DNA from: Asterella californica | Lineage: Eukaryota > Streptophyta > Marchantiopsida > Marchantiales > Aytoniaceae | Reading direction: 5' to 3' | Assembly: GCA_036924285.1 (NCBI GenBank) | Contig: JAYKYS010000004.1 | Location: forward strand, 32,520,001-32,584,000 | DNA: 64,000 nt | Part shown: piece after piece, positions 31,650 to 43,835 of the stretch | Layout: each line of letters opens with the position of its first letter | How positions within the stretch are numbered: position 1 is the first letter of the stretch | Position numbers and translations under genes: made by a program | Notes under the pieces: model-generated | Seen by the model: the letters and a program-made list of their open reading frames with translations, nothing else | What the model was told of the DNA's origin: nothing | Databases searched by the model: none

Positions 31650-32940
31650 ATTAACTTAAAATTTCCGAAAAAATCTCCAATCTGACACATTGTGAGCACC
31701 ACAAGCCTGCTCAATAATGCGAGAATTATCTGACACTTGTTCCATACATTGAGTCAAAAGCTCCACCATCAAATCTCGTTCAGATTTTTTTGGTCGACCG
31801 CTATTCTTTTATAACTGGACATGTATCTACCGCCACCACTTCGCTTGAAACAACATCAGCACTCACTTGATAATCCAACAACTCAAGGAAATCACAATCA
31901 TTTATGATTTCCGGTTGAAGTTGAAATTCCATAGCCTCGTATGCACCTTCGTTCAAATCAAACAACACCAAATCTGATCGTAGATTTTGCATACCTCCTT
32001 CTTGTCCTCCAAAATCTGTACCTAGTTTCTGAACCAACGGACCTGGAGTATGACCTCTCATCATCAAAGCTTTTACTTGATGCTTGCACAAGTTTCCTTC
32101 TACTGCTCAAGTGTAGTCACAAGAAGGCTTCTCACTATATATATTGAACACTATATATAACTTCTCAAGGTCTGTGGTACTTTTCACTCTGCATGATATA
32201 CTACCCAAGTCGTTAAAGTGAACCAGATCATCTGACATCAAGTGTGCTCTGGTAACACTAGATAGAACAATCTCTTCAGCCTTGTAGTTGATGCACCAAC
32301 TTCTCTCTTTTCTCCGCAAGTTGTACTAGAAATATGACAAAACGAGATGGAACAATACATCCATAATTCTATCACAACGTCTTGCGGTTAAAACACCAAC
32401 AACTTTATTGAGAACTTTTTTGTATGTAGGATGCCAAGCTTCGATGGCACCATTGATATTCTGGTTTGCTCTTTGAAACGTCCTGAAACAACTCATCCAC
32501 TTGCCTGAACAAGATGGTAACAACAATATTTTGTAGTTAATACATGTTAGTAAAACAATATTTTGCTTATTCAACTTTATCCTGTTTACATGCTGGTAAT
32601 AAAAAAATACTGATGTTTTAGAAAAATTCATATTTCAAAGTATAAGATCTCAGTGTTATCAATGTAACTACAACAACTCTCAAATCACGAGTAAGTCATA
32701 AACTTGTGCAAAATGAACTTACTTGTGGAAGATAACCATTCTTCCTCCATATATGTAATAAACTTTGAAATAAACCAAACTCTTGATGTTGATATTTCTC
32801 TCTGAATGCATACCAGACTTCCAAAGCATTTCGTTCATCTCGTGCATACATTATGTCTCCAAGCATAATGTTCATCTCAGCAGATTCATTTCGATTGGCA
32901 AATTTCTTGATAAGGTTCTACTTCCATGCAAATCCGCGAC
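31650..32940 (-). pseudogene. SWIM zinc-finger, MULE-transposase-related protein
   Basis: Minus strand, at least three exons. 32940-32723: ...RDERNALEVWYAFREKYQHQ...LLHIWRKNGYLPQ, then donor CAA|GTAAGT. About 32504-31801: WMSCFRTFQRANQNINGAIEAWHP...RRCDRIMDVL..., then SWIM-like ...KPSCDYT, stop, AVEGNLCKHQVKALMM. About 31800-31650: SGRPKKSERDLMVELLTQ. The Cys-x-His of the SWIM finger (LCKHQ) is present; the second Cys of CxC reads Tyr. Two in-frame stops (near 32326 and 32107) make it a pseudogene. SWIM proteins of this type are relatives of Mutator transposases (family knowledge). Its 3' end lies 55 bases from E1. Fragments at 33100-33620 may be its 5' part. Confidence 0.6.
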
Positions 32941-33108
32941 AGTACTTGCCGGCTGAGTTTTCGTGCTCTCTGTATGTAATAACAATATATCAACATTAGT
33001 AGCACGATTTCATGTAATAACAATCCATCATCATTAATATCATAAGTTAGACAGATCTGTTCTCGACTTTCAGCGTTCCAAAATAATACACTTACCTCTG
33101 AGGTTACG

Positions 33109-33620
33109 TCAAGATACAAACATCTGCATCATAACTCCATCGTCAGGCAGTAAAATGACGTTGACATCCACGCTTTTGATGATTGTTGAAACATTTTTCT
33201 TTCTTGGACGACTTGCAACTCCTGATTTGGGCTTCTCTGCTTGAGCGGGAGGAACATTCACTACATCGTTCGTCTGTTGGTCCATATGCACAACAGTATT
33301 TTCTATAATCTAATAAGTGACCTTCTGCATTATGCTTGCATTGTCTAGAATTCCTGATGTAAAACACTGTTTCATAATCAAGATTTGATAGTCCTTCACC
33401 AATGACAAAATCTTCTGATCTCTGTCAAGGAATGCAAGCCTGTTTGAACTGATCCCATGATAACACTGAACTGTTAAATCTCTCATATGGAAGATCTTCT
33501 TGCACACAAAGTTCAATTGCTGAACCATATGACATGATGTTCTATTCAGTTTCAACAACATGCTCAGAAATATATCGCTATATCCATCATACTCTGTCGA
33601 AGATGATCTTGTTTTCAAAT
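33109..33620 (-). other. Exon-like minus-strand fragments, unassigned
   Basis: Two frames, about 33618-33310 (...FHMRDLTVQCYHGISSNRLAF...) and 33291-33109 (...AEKPKSGVASRPRKKNVSTIIKS...), are denser in coding-like residues than the AT-rich surroundings. They could be 5' exons of the SWIM pseudogene. No motif confirms this. Confidence 0.25.
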
Positions 33621-33869
33621 AGAAATCACATTAGATTGTTATTACTACTATTCAGCAGACACTCGTCTTTCGAAGAATATTTTCTACCTAACCTCGCCTA
33701 TAAACATATGATTGAGAACGAAATTATCTTATTTCAAACTCGTACATGTAATAGTCTATAATACATGTACTAGCAGTGGTATGAAACAAGTCCTCATCTC
33801 AGTTTTTATGTTTTCTGGGGATACTGGGCATACATATTTATTGCATCTGACTAGTACCATCTTTCTTTA

Positions 33870-34540
33870 TTAGGAGTAGAGTTAACGTGAAGTTGATATA
33901 CGCTTTGAACAGAAATCTGTCGGTTGATCGATGGGTGATTATCGTTTCTTTTCCCAAGATTCCGGGCCAGCACTTTGAGAAAATGAACTGGATTTTGCTA
34001 TAGGCGCTCGCTGCAAGCCTTTCGTCAGGTATCAATGGCCTTCTTCCGAACCGTACGTGCAAGATTTCCTCGTATACGGCTTTCCGAGTGAATCCTCGGG
34101 CTCTGGAAGGCCGGCCGAACTTTTGACCTGGACTATCAGTGGCCTTCACTTATTCCCCTTGGCGCCCACTTCTTTCGAGGGGGTGCTAGCCCATAATTCC
34201 GCAATCTGAACCTTAAGATTGTGACCAATTTATCATCTTAGATGATAAATCGAGACAGGGCCCCAGCGCCTTAAGGCCAATAAAACGCAAAGGCTCCAGG
34301 CCGCAGGTGATAAGGAAAAGCGGACTGTCGTAAAGCGACGGACGCGACAGACGAACGGGCTCTCGTGTGTTGCCGATCAGGTGCTTCAGGGGAAAAGGTT
34401 TGAGTCGGAGTTGCTGCAAGCAGAGCAAGTGGCCGTGGGCCGAATTTAAACTTTTCAAAACATTCGTTTGTGGCAGAACACGTAAGGCTGGTCGCATCCT
34501 GAAGTTGACATCTCGTGTCCACCTGGAACATCTGACTTGT
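33870..34540 (-). other. Organelle-like group II intron fragment (probable nuclear mitochondrial DNA)
   Basis: On the minus strand near 34085-34045 the sequence reads AAAGCCGTATACGAGGAAA followed by TCTTGCACGTACGGTTC. This is the hallmark of group II intron domain V: a stem of AGCCGTA with TACGGTT and a GAAA tetraloop. A second stem-loop with GAAGAAGGCC and CTTGCAGCGAGCGCC follows where domain VI is expected. The upstream part is GC-richer than its neighbourhood and contains an 11-bp hairpin (ATTTATCATCT...) at about 34229-34251. The limits are set by the composition change and are approximate. Plant mitochondria are the likeliest source. Confidence 0.6.
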
Positions 34541-34555
34541 CCTACTGTCGTCCGC

Positions 34556-34648
34556 CAGTCAGGGCGTGATCAAACAACGTATTGTTAAGAGGGGTGCGAT
34601 CAAACTCGAAGAACGTAGTGAGATGTGATCAAACAAACTTCTGGCGTT
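34556..34648. repeat. Single terminal arm related to the MULE-like miniature element
   Basis: Three GATCAA iterations at 34568, 34598 and 34626 in the same context as the right arm of 39017-39393 (CCAGTCAGGGCGTGATCAA; GTTAAGAGGGGTGCGATCAA; ending CAAACTTCTG). I found no matching left arm, so it is a lone end or the partner is eroded. Confidence 0.5.
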
Positions 34649-34659
34649 GGGTGGGATGA

Positions 34660-37120
34660 TTAAGGATTATTTACTCATAATAAAAATATTTACCTTAAAC
34701 CCTAAAAATATTTATTATCTAAACGAGTTGTAAACGCGTGGCAATTGCTAGAGTATGGGATCTTCCACTACATTTGACATATACTTGACGTACACGATTC
34801 AGTCCACACCACCATATATCACTGAGTGGTTCGTACGTTCTACTTCCCTACTTTACTCGAGTACTGATTCGGCTCCTTGCTCGTGCATCCTAGTGCTTGC
34901 ACTTTTCAGGTACAAGTGTAGGGATTGAAATGCTAAGTGTCAATATGCTAGAATTGTAATTTCAGATTTGTTGCTTTGTCCATAACTGTCGCTTTGGAAT
35001 GGGAAACTCTTGAAGTCAGAAAGGACAAGGTCACAAGGAGAGCTCGACATAAAGTCCGTTTGCTCAAACTGTACAAAGTTCAGATTGGCACTGTATAGAC
35101 CGCCATAGCTAGAATCGACTGAAACGGCAAGAAAGCTGAGGATGGTGTCGGACATATCTTTCCATGGAAAGTGACGGGGCCATAGGCATATCCGGAAGAC
35201 GAACCGGCGTATGAACCACTGATCCAGACAGACCTGCGACGAATAATGAGATTGCTACTCTGACCTCACCTAATTTTTAACGGAAGCCGCGTTACTTCGC
35301 ACTGCTTTCCTGACTTCGGAGTTCTCGTCACATGTTCTGTTTAAGATCGTCCATTCTGTTCTCCAGAATGTTCCTGTGAGGTGGGAAATCTAGTTTATTG
35401 CTGGAGCGACGGAATTATTCTTCGACATCGCCGGTCCTGAATGGTCGAGTAGCAACAGCTTTGGTACCATATCTTTGGGATTATTAACATCCTGGGACGT
35501 AGACTCCTCACTACTTCTGCTATACTTTTATCTAGAAACTCTGAACCTCACCTGCAAACTCTCCTACTCATTACGGTTTCTGACCCTGTTCAAGCATTAT
35601 GAACCTGCAAAACATCAAGATTCATCGCTTATCTGTTGTCAAACTTAGCGGTAACGACGGACATCCCAACTGTATACAGTTCTTCGTCTAGATCTAATCT
35701 TCGAGTTCACAAGTCACCGCTCTCGATCCCGTTGAATCATCGGCCACTTGAAGCACCGAAGAAAAAACGGTAAACAATCTCAACGACCCCTGTAACTATT
35801 ATGATACAGCCCAATTTATGAAGGACCAGTTAAAAAGATGAAGACTTCTCATTGCCACAACTCGGCGTACTTTTCAACCGTCTCAGTCTATTCAACCGGT
35901 CTCCGTCTATTCATCTAAATCAAATATGTGATGAGTTAAGCACTTCAAAACGGGACAGTACTGCGTTACATCTGAGAATCCCCTCAACACCTTCTGTCAT
36001 CACGACACAAATGGTAACATGTTACTACACCATATCTCAAGCATGGCTTCCGCTGCAATGACTGCTCATTCTTACTAAATGATAGTTGTTTCAAACCATC
36101 AATTTAGCAGTTGTTTTCTAGACTCAGAGTCTCTCTATGGCATTTTGATAAGACACACGACGATGAACGTGATACAAGTGTCAGATCACGAAATAACCAA
36201 TACGTTCTACATGCTCTCGAGCAAACCATCTAACAACAAACTCTCAAGGTGTCAAGCGCAGAAAACTTACTTTTCCTGGAAGGCCAACTCCAATTTGATC
36301 GCTCGTTAGTTAGGCGCAAAGTAGAGGCATAAGATCAACTTCGAATGACCATGAAATACAACCAACAAAAATTGGTGCGCAGAAAGCACTACCAGCTCAT
36401 GTGTACATTATTATAAACAAGAACACCTCAACAGAGGGCAAATCTATGGCAACGCTACTATTCACGGCTTTGCTAGATCCTGTCATGAACTATAAAGAGT
36501 TAAAAGTTATCTTCTTCCCATTCTGGGAGCTAAGGCCAAGGTCCACCCGTATCCACTTCTCAGAGAAGCGTGATTTACGACTAATTGCCACCCGAAATGT
36601 CCACCACCAGACCTCGTGTGCTCCAGAGAAGTGGTGAACGGCTAGCTTCACACAGCTATGTCTTCTTTCTTCTCCAACCCTGCCCCGTGAAGTGTTCAAC
36701 GATGCATACAAGAATTCATAAATTCTTAAACTCCGGACAGTGTCGAGGTAATTGACTAACGAATGGACGAATCCTTCTTCCTTTGAGCACAATATACAAA
36801 GACACAACTGAATGATTCCTACTGTACAGTAACGCTGTTGCGGAAACGAACAAAACCCTGGTAAGCAAGGTCTGCATGAAAGGCTCGAAGTGAAGAAAAG
36901 TTCCTGGTCTCTTCACGTTCGATCCACCTCCTAAGACAAAACTAGTGGCGCCTATATGTATATACGCTACAAACAGCACCCCGATACAAATTGTCGGAGG
37001 ACAACAAGATGAATTTACTCCGGGTGCTGCAGACCGTGCACCGATAGCACCGATAACACCGATAGGTCCACATGACGGACCATCGGACTGAATTAAGAAC
37101 CTGCGCAAACCTAAATCAGC
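34660..37120. other. Intergenic region downstream of the J20-like gene
   Basis: No frame here has a recognisable domain or consistent coding pattern. The part adjoining 37123 probably includes the 3' UTR of the J-domain gene. Frames such as 36716-37108 minus look like chance. Confidence 0.4.
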
Positions 37121-37123
37121 ACC

Positions 37124-37913
37124 CTATGCCACAGCCTCCCCTTGTTTTTCACGCTGCTGTCTCATGTTTTCAGCCCAAGAACCGGGCTTTCGCCGCCCCG
37201 ATTTCCCCAATCCACCCAACTGTGATTCCCACTGAGCTTTCCAGACTTCCCTAGCAGCAACATCGTCATGGGTGGCACCATGCCGCCGTCTTTGTCCAGA
37301 TCTCCGGTCCTGCCCAAATCCTGAAGTGAAGGCTTGGAAGGAAAGAGGATTCCTTAGTCTGTAATCATAATCAGCCCGCAAGTCAGGGTCTACCAGAATT
37401 TCATAGGCTTCCTGCACCTGCAAAAACTTTTTGGTGCATTCATCCCTCGCGGAAGGAGGGCAGACGTCCGGGTGGTAACGGCGAGCCATTTGCCTGGATA
37501 GACACAAGCGCCAAGTCAGAAGACCATCTCCCAAACCCTAAAAACACGAGTACTCTTTCGCAAGAGGATAAGAAGACGGAAATCTTGCAAACACAGTACC
37601 TGTAAGCCGTCTTGATTTCGGGAAGGCCCACTTCTTGAGATATTTCTAGCAGCTCGTACAGAGTGAGGACTGGCATTTCAACATTACAGGACTCTGTGTC
37701 TGATCCACCGCCTCCAAAAGAACAACTGACGCTTCTGCTTCGATTGCACCCATTCCCTCCAATTCCCGCTTTCCTCGACCGCAGAACAACTCTACTACCT
37801 AATCCTGTCAAGATGTTACCCCTTCCGAACAGAGATGAGCGATCAGGACCTGGAGAAGCTCGACCCAATCCAGCTCTGTGACCGCAGGAAAAAGACGAAA
37901 CGCCTGCAGCCAT
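37124..37913 (-). CDS. Chloroplast J-domain protein, DJC/J20 type
   Basis: Two exons. Exon 1 is 37913-37600 (ATG at 37913). The intron is 37599-37494 (106 bp, CAG|GTACTG...TATCCAG|G). Exon 2 is 37493-37124. Together they give 684 nt, 227 codons plus stop. The first 75 or so residues are Ser/Arg/Gly-rich with few acidic residues, typical of a plastid transit peptide. The J domain then runs from LTLYELLEIS through the HPD motif (ARRYHPDVCPP), VQEAYEILVDPDLRADYDYRL. A C-terminal region EVWKAQWESQLGGLGK...SWAENMRQQ matches the tail of Arabidopsis J20-like proteins. J proteins stimulate HSP70 ATPase; Arabidopsis J20 delivers damaged DXS enzyme to stromal HSP70 (family knowledge). The frame is intact. 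The intron lies between helices I and II of the J domain, just before QMARRYHPD. Alternative: a close DJC paralogue such as J11. Confidence 0.88.
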
Positions 37914-39007
37914 GAGAAACTTCCTACCGTGCAAATACGATCTCTTTATTTTGCTTTCACGCTCTCTCGCTTGCTCGCTCTTCCGTTGTTTTTATGACTT
38001 ACAACGCAGTCGAAGTAACCCACCAAAATCTGTTCGGCAATCGAAACGAGTGCATGACACTCGACGATTAGAGCCAATTACTGTCGGTTCTCAACCGTAA
38101 CACGTTCGCTATAACCATCAAGCACCACTCACCATCACTTCCTATTTGTAATGACTTCGAACTAACGTAAAAGCATCGTACGTGATACTTTGACGTCACA
38201 ACCTCATCCTTCAATCCCTCAGTACGCCGTGAATCTTCTCCAAATCCTTCGTTCCGCTAACAAATCTCTCCCACAGTTTGCGTCCCCTTCACGAGTTCAT
38301 TCCTGATCAGCTCATTCCTTGAAGGACCCAAGGAGTATACTAATCGAATCGCGTCGCCACGGCTCGCACACTGTTTAGTTTTTTCGTTTGTAATAAACTA
38401 AACGCTTCTTCACATCTGTGTTTAGTTGGCAAATCTCTACAGCACCCATGATGATAATGCATTTTAGATCATCGTTTGACCTGAAGCTAAGCATCAGACG
38501 TGTCATGTGCTGGCCACTTGGGAGTCCAGTTCGACAGATTCACCGGTCTTTCTGAGGGCGCGGTGCACGGACAATTACAGGAACCCTTCTGGCGGACCTT
38601 ACCGCCTGTCGAGTCCGTACACGTGTGTGTGCTCCAGGCATCCTCCTCTTCGGGAAAGATGGGTACAAGCTTGAGCATATCCGCACGGAAATATCTCCAT
38701 CGTCTCTATCTTCGTCCACTAGAGTGTAGGACCTTTCTCAGTGTTTTGACAAGTACGCCAACAGAAGGTCACTCCACATGTTCCATGCTAGTGCCTTCTC
38801 GCAAAGGTTCCATGTCTAGCTGTTCTGAGTCAGAGAGTTATCGTCACCACCTCCAGCGCATTCATAAACTACTCCAGACACTAAGCTGCTACTGCAGCAC
38901 CTGAAGGTCACAACCCTGTTTCTTCACTTCGGACATAGAAACGCTGAGCTCGCTACATATTTTTTAGAATGATTCACTTCAGATGATATGTGTTGGTACT
39001 GTTATGG
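37914..39007. other. Upstream region of the J20-like gene
   Basis: It presumably holds the promoter and 5' leader of the J-domain gene; I see no convincing TATA box at the expected place. Frames at 38500-38904 (plus) and 38678-38487 (minus) overlap each other and neither shows a domain. Unassigned. Confidence 0.35.
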
Positions 39008-39016
39008 AGACAAATT

Positions 39017-39393
39017 CAGAAATTTGCTTGATCATACCCCCAATACGATTGTTGCGCTTGATCATACCCCTCTTAAAGTTAGTTTCCTTGATCATACCCC
39101 TGAAAGGTTACTGACAGTAGAACTACTCATTCTATCTTTTGGTTCACCATTTTAGTACTTTCAACCTTTACTAAATATCACTGTAAGTCAAAAAATATTT
39201 AACATTAAAGACACGTTAGAAGTATCAATATTCTCATTTTTTTAATATATACAATCTCACATGTGAGTAACATCACAAAGTGATTAGTTTTACAAGTAAT
39301 ATCCAGTCAGGGGTGTGATCAAGCCATACATTATTAAGAGGAGTATGATCAAGCTCACTCAACCTACTGGGGGTGTGATCAAGCGAAGTTCTG
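39017..39393. mobile_element. MULE-like miniature element with 30-bp phased iterons
   Basis: 377 bp flanked by a perfect 9-bp duplication AGACAAATT (39008-39016 and 39394-39402). Terminal inverted repeats of about 85 bp start CAGAA(A/C)TT(T/C)GCTTGATCA. Each arm holds three copies of TTGATCA(T/C)ACCCC spaced exactly 30 bases (39028, 39058, 39088; inverse copies at 39310, 39340, 39370). The AT-rich centre has no ORF. A 9-bp duplication and long inverted repeats are typical of Mutator-like elements (family knowledge), so this is a non-autonomous MULE. Confidence 0.85.
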
Positions 39394-39559
39394 AGACAAA
39401 TTTGCTCTTTGGTTTGTTAGAGTTCTCTTTCTTTTCGTCCCAGAAAGGAACACGTGTCACTCGTGTGGGAATATATTACTGCATACCCTGAATTACGGAA
39501 TTTCGTGGCCCTTACACATGTAGGGAATACCCAACGAGCTGATGCGAAAGAGAAAGAAT

Positions 39560-39601
39560 AAGCTTAACCTATGCATTTATGTAAATGCATAGGCTAAGCT
39601 T
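39560..39601. repeat. 20-bp inverted repeat
   Basis: Arms 39560-39579 (AAGCTTAACCTATGCATTTA) and 39582-39601 are reverse complements except at one position, with a two-base loop. The design matches 14356-14407, including an ATGCAT core. Confidence 0.85.
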
Positions 39602-41558
39602 AGAATTTTGAACAAAACTTTAAAACGGCGAGCAGGTTGTTCGCTTGTGGACATAAATACCATATGACAAAAGAACATAATCAACTTAGTTGATGTATTA
39701 TTCCAATGATTAAAATGATTATCTAGGGCTCACTTAGGAGATATTCATGACATGAGAGCTAAATAAATAATAAAAGTATTCAGTTTTTTGATTCTCTGAA
39801 ATAATTTTCTTGAGTATAATTTAGACTCCTATTTGATGTAATTGTTTAAAATAATATTTATTATTAAGGTATGTATTATTTTAAAATTTTAAAGCAAAAT
39901 AAATAATAACTAATGAGTTTAATATATTTTACCTAAAACTAGTGATATATATATAATATACAGTCACTAAAATCAAATCAAATTCTTTTACTGTGCTTGA
40001 AATCGCACGTGATAGTAGAAATTTACTCTAAATGATCTCCCTGAAAACTGATTATTGGTAGAAAATCTAATGTCCTCAATGCACCTTTTCTTTCCATAAA
40101 TTACATCCTTTGGATGTAACAATCCTTTCATCCTTAGGCCACGCACTGATAGTAATATAAGCTTTAAGTAGAACAGAACGTGTCAACAACTTCTGATCAT
40201 GATCCAACTCTATAGATTATAGCACGAGAGACTTTGTGTTTATGAGAGGTAGCTAGACGACAGTGAGTCAAATTTGTGTTTGATAGCTGACGGTGAAATT
40301 AAATCCTTGAAGTCAATCCGATTATACCACCTATAACAGGACAAGATAAAATTAAACTGCATACTGGAGCCTAAAATGTAAACAAGAGAGAGAGAGTGAG
40401 ATAAATACGAATAAGATTTCAGTATGAACCCAGCTACACTAGATTGCGAATAAAGGCTCATGTGTCTAACTTTCTAAAGTCTTATGGATACCAAAATACC
40501 GAAGGACACAACTGTCAACTATAAACGTTAATATCTACAAATATACATAAAAAGACCCAATGGCATATGTACGAGATAAGAAAGAAGAGGTAAATGAGGC
40601 TTCACTCTCGACACGCAAACTAAATCATGCCGTTTCTTCCTACGTATATTTTCTACTGTCTTTCAGCAAACATAAACCACAGTGTTTTCTCTTCTAGTGT
40701 TTAGTGATGAAACTTTTATAACAAGACCTTATGCCAGTATGATGATATGAACCAAATAAAATCAATTCAAGTTTTAGTAGTTTTCCTCGAGTGATCATTA
40801 AAGAGAGTTCCTTAAGTATGTTGGAAGCTTGAATAATATGATTATGATGTGATTTAAGTCATATTACAATGTATCTTGAAATATACTCTGAAAGCAACAA
40901 CAAATTATAATTGTGTATATAACGAGAAGTAGGTTTAGACTCACACGACCGTAAAAGTGCATTTACTTGGCTTTTAAGAAAAATTTATTTTGAATTAATT
41001 AATATGGAGTCCGACATAAGATGAAATTTTAATGGATTCCGTGATATTCTTCTCTTTGAACAGCCATAAGATTCTAAAATCACTCTTCTTTCCGCCGAAT
41101 TACAGAAAATGAGAGTATTTATCAGGTTTGTAGAAAATTAAATCTTCTCAAAACCATAATGGGCTGTATGCACATAAGATACACTAAATCAATTACATTT
41201 ATTTTTAATAATGAGAATCGTATGTTTTCTAACGAAATATTTATCTTGTTTTACATATATTATTTTTTCCAGAAATTCAAAATATTTATTGAATTGCATA
41301 CACTACTTTTATTGTGTTTAAATATAATATTCTTTTTAGCTAGTATCATTGACAGGATGTGCAGAGAAATCTTGGGTTTTTGAAACTTCTATCATATATT
41401 TCCAATCGGTCAAAAAACTCCCAACCTCACAAATCTTTTTCTGATCTAACTGAAGGAAAATTAGGAAATCTCGATTCCAAGTCAATTGAACCAAAAGTTT
41501 AATATCCTTTATCCATCCTATATTGCTTTTACACACTTCAAACCAAAATTTTGAATCT

Positions 41559-41585
41559 AATTGTAGGCTACTTTAGCCTACAATT
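41559..41585. repeat. 12-bp hairpin
   Basis: AATTGTAGGCTA and its exact reverse complement separated by CTT. No run of T or coding neighbour suggests a terminator function. Confidence 0.7.
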
Positions 41586-43599
41586 TAGCCTAAAATAAAT
41601 AAAAGTGTCACGCTGCCTTGTAGTTTAAATCTAGAACCTAATGGTGAGTTGAATGAAATAATAAGTACAACGATTAAAAGTTATTGCAGGCAAGTTACAT
41701 TTTAGAACTATAATTATGAGACTACGGTTTATACTAGTGGATAGGAAAGAGAGGAGTTTAAGTCTGAAAGTTATATTAGGTCCATAAATAGGACAAGATT
41801 TACTATTTAGCTCTCTGGTAAGATTGACAATGTGTTCGATTCTCGGTAAAATGAGAATGATCTTGTGTTTATAATCCAATACTAATGGCGACCGTTTCTT
41901 TAGTATAAACTTCATACAGCCCATCGAATGTATTTGTGAGACATCCCCTTGAGCAGATGAAGGTTATCATTGTTGAAATCCAGGTTTGGAAGAACCATAA
42001 ACCCTTCGAAAGTCTTCTTGTGTTCGACTACATGCCAGAAGAGTTGATGTTTAGAACATCATATATACGAAGCACGCATTATATCACCTGATCTCAATCC
42101 AATTAGTGTATTAGAGTGTAAATTGATTGTTTGACGAAGAAATATTATAACTGAGAACGGATCAGATGCTATCTTGGAATGGTTTAGGTGCAAGTGAGTA
42201 TTATACAAACCTTTCTAAATCATCTGTGGAATAATGATATTAGATTGTACAGAGAACCGTGTTCAATAATATTATTCTCTTGAGTTCTCTTGTCAAAAAT
42301 GAGTGTTTTCTCCCCGGCTAGAACTCCGGACGTTAACCAGCACAATTCTCACTATGTTAACTTCTCAAAACGTTTGTAAAAATAGTGTTCTTCTCATGTG
42401 ATAAGGCCTGTCTTCGGCCTGCCTACAGAAAATATATTCATGTTGAGTATTAATTTTATAAGAGTTCCTCAAGAAGAAAAAATACAGTTGTGCTGAGTAA
42501 GAAGTTTCAGCACCAATGACAAGTTTTAATATCTTTGTCCTGAGAATCTACTTGTCGTTTTTTATTCATTTTTCACAAGTACATGTTGCACGCATATATT
42601 TCTTCCATTTACTGGATAGTGTTCATTACGTGGGATATATGTATCCTAGTTACGTTTACTTAATCCACCAGTTACAATTTCCCCTTCATTAGATTATGTT
42701 TCTCACTGATGCGGTGAGTAAATTTAGTCCAAGAGTTTACAATTAGATAGGATTAATAAAGTTGGGCGTTTAATGATGTCATGATATTTAATATTTCTAC
42801 GGAATGCTTTTATTTTCAAATATTTGTCGATAACATCAGAGGATCGTTGTTCTATATCATATGTTATTGTAGGAAAATTTGAGAAGAAAATCTTCATTTG
42901 CAACTAGATAAAGACTAATTGCAACAACTTGAAGGATATTCCCCTTATTACGACAGGGTTGTGGAAATTACCTTTGTCCTTCCTTTTCCGTAGAACTTCT
43001 CTTAAAATGTCTTAAATATGACAATTAAATCAACAATGCACCTAGTACATTCCTTGTTGCTTTTCTGCGATGCTTTGCTTTACCCAAGACAAAATTTAGT
43101 GAATGAGATGCTATAAGTTATTATTCGATTAATACGAGAAAGAGAGAGAGAGAGAGTGTAAGTATGGAGTTTTATCTCCCGTATTAATCAATAATAGTCC
43201 TAAAATGCCCATGACAGTTTCAAAGTTGTTCACGGTCAGAGGAAGGCGAGATAAGCATTTCACTCTTAATGTGGTAACTAAACAATGTTCCAAGAGAATT
43301 TCAGACATGTTTTGGGCATCCGGGATTTTCACCGAATACAATTCTTCCTTAGGACGTTAGTATATGACAAGGCTGTGTCATTCATGTGTAAAGTGAATCA
43401 TTACATATTTTTAGAGTCTAGACTGCCCTCGTACGATTTCTGCTTTTCTTTATTGTGATTATGAAAACAACACACAGTTAGTAGCTGAAAGAATAAGCTC
43501 CGTTTTCCTTTTCTCCCTTGATAAAACACGAAATGGTTAATCCGCACTACGTAAACTAACAGTCTAGGGAAATCATTCAGATCATTCCAGGCGAGAAAA

Positions 43600-43781
43600 T
43601 GCCCCACGGCCTTGTACAGGAAACAACTGGGCTCGTATGTTCAGCAAGTGGACGTCGTAAAACCATTGGCTGCCTAACATTTAGCTGTAATCTGGGAATT
43701 TTGAATCAGATGTTAGAGGGCTATAATGATCGCGGCTTCGTTGCTGCAAGAAATGTTGGAGACTTGCGAACTTGGGCGGCT
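43600..43781 (+). repeat. Left inverted-repeat arm of the HUH element
   Basis: Pairs with 46844-46639. The matching core is 43600-43755 with 46844-46692, roughly 88 percent identical by eye. Confidence 0.8.
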
Positions 43782-43835
43782 TGCGAACTTGGCTTGCGAT
43801 CTTTCTCCATACCTATGAAGAGTTTATACAGTTTG

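Larger units (their letters stand above)
39403..43599. other. AT-rich intergenic DNA
   Basis: About 4.2 kb of AT-rich sequence without any frame I can support as a gene. It contains two hairpins (39560-39601 and 41559-41585) and short GA microsatellites (near 40384-40398 and 43137-43158). Confidence 0.5.

Noticed and set aside
38487..38904. Overlapping frames on both strands upstream of the J20-like gene
   Set aside because: Neither has a domain or splice support. Could be a leader exon, but I cannot show it.
39020..39390. CRISPR-like array of TTGATCATACCCC repeats
   Set aside because: Only three copies per side, in inverted arms with a 9-bp duplication; this is a transposon terminus.
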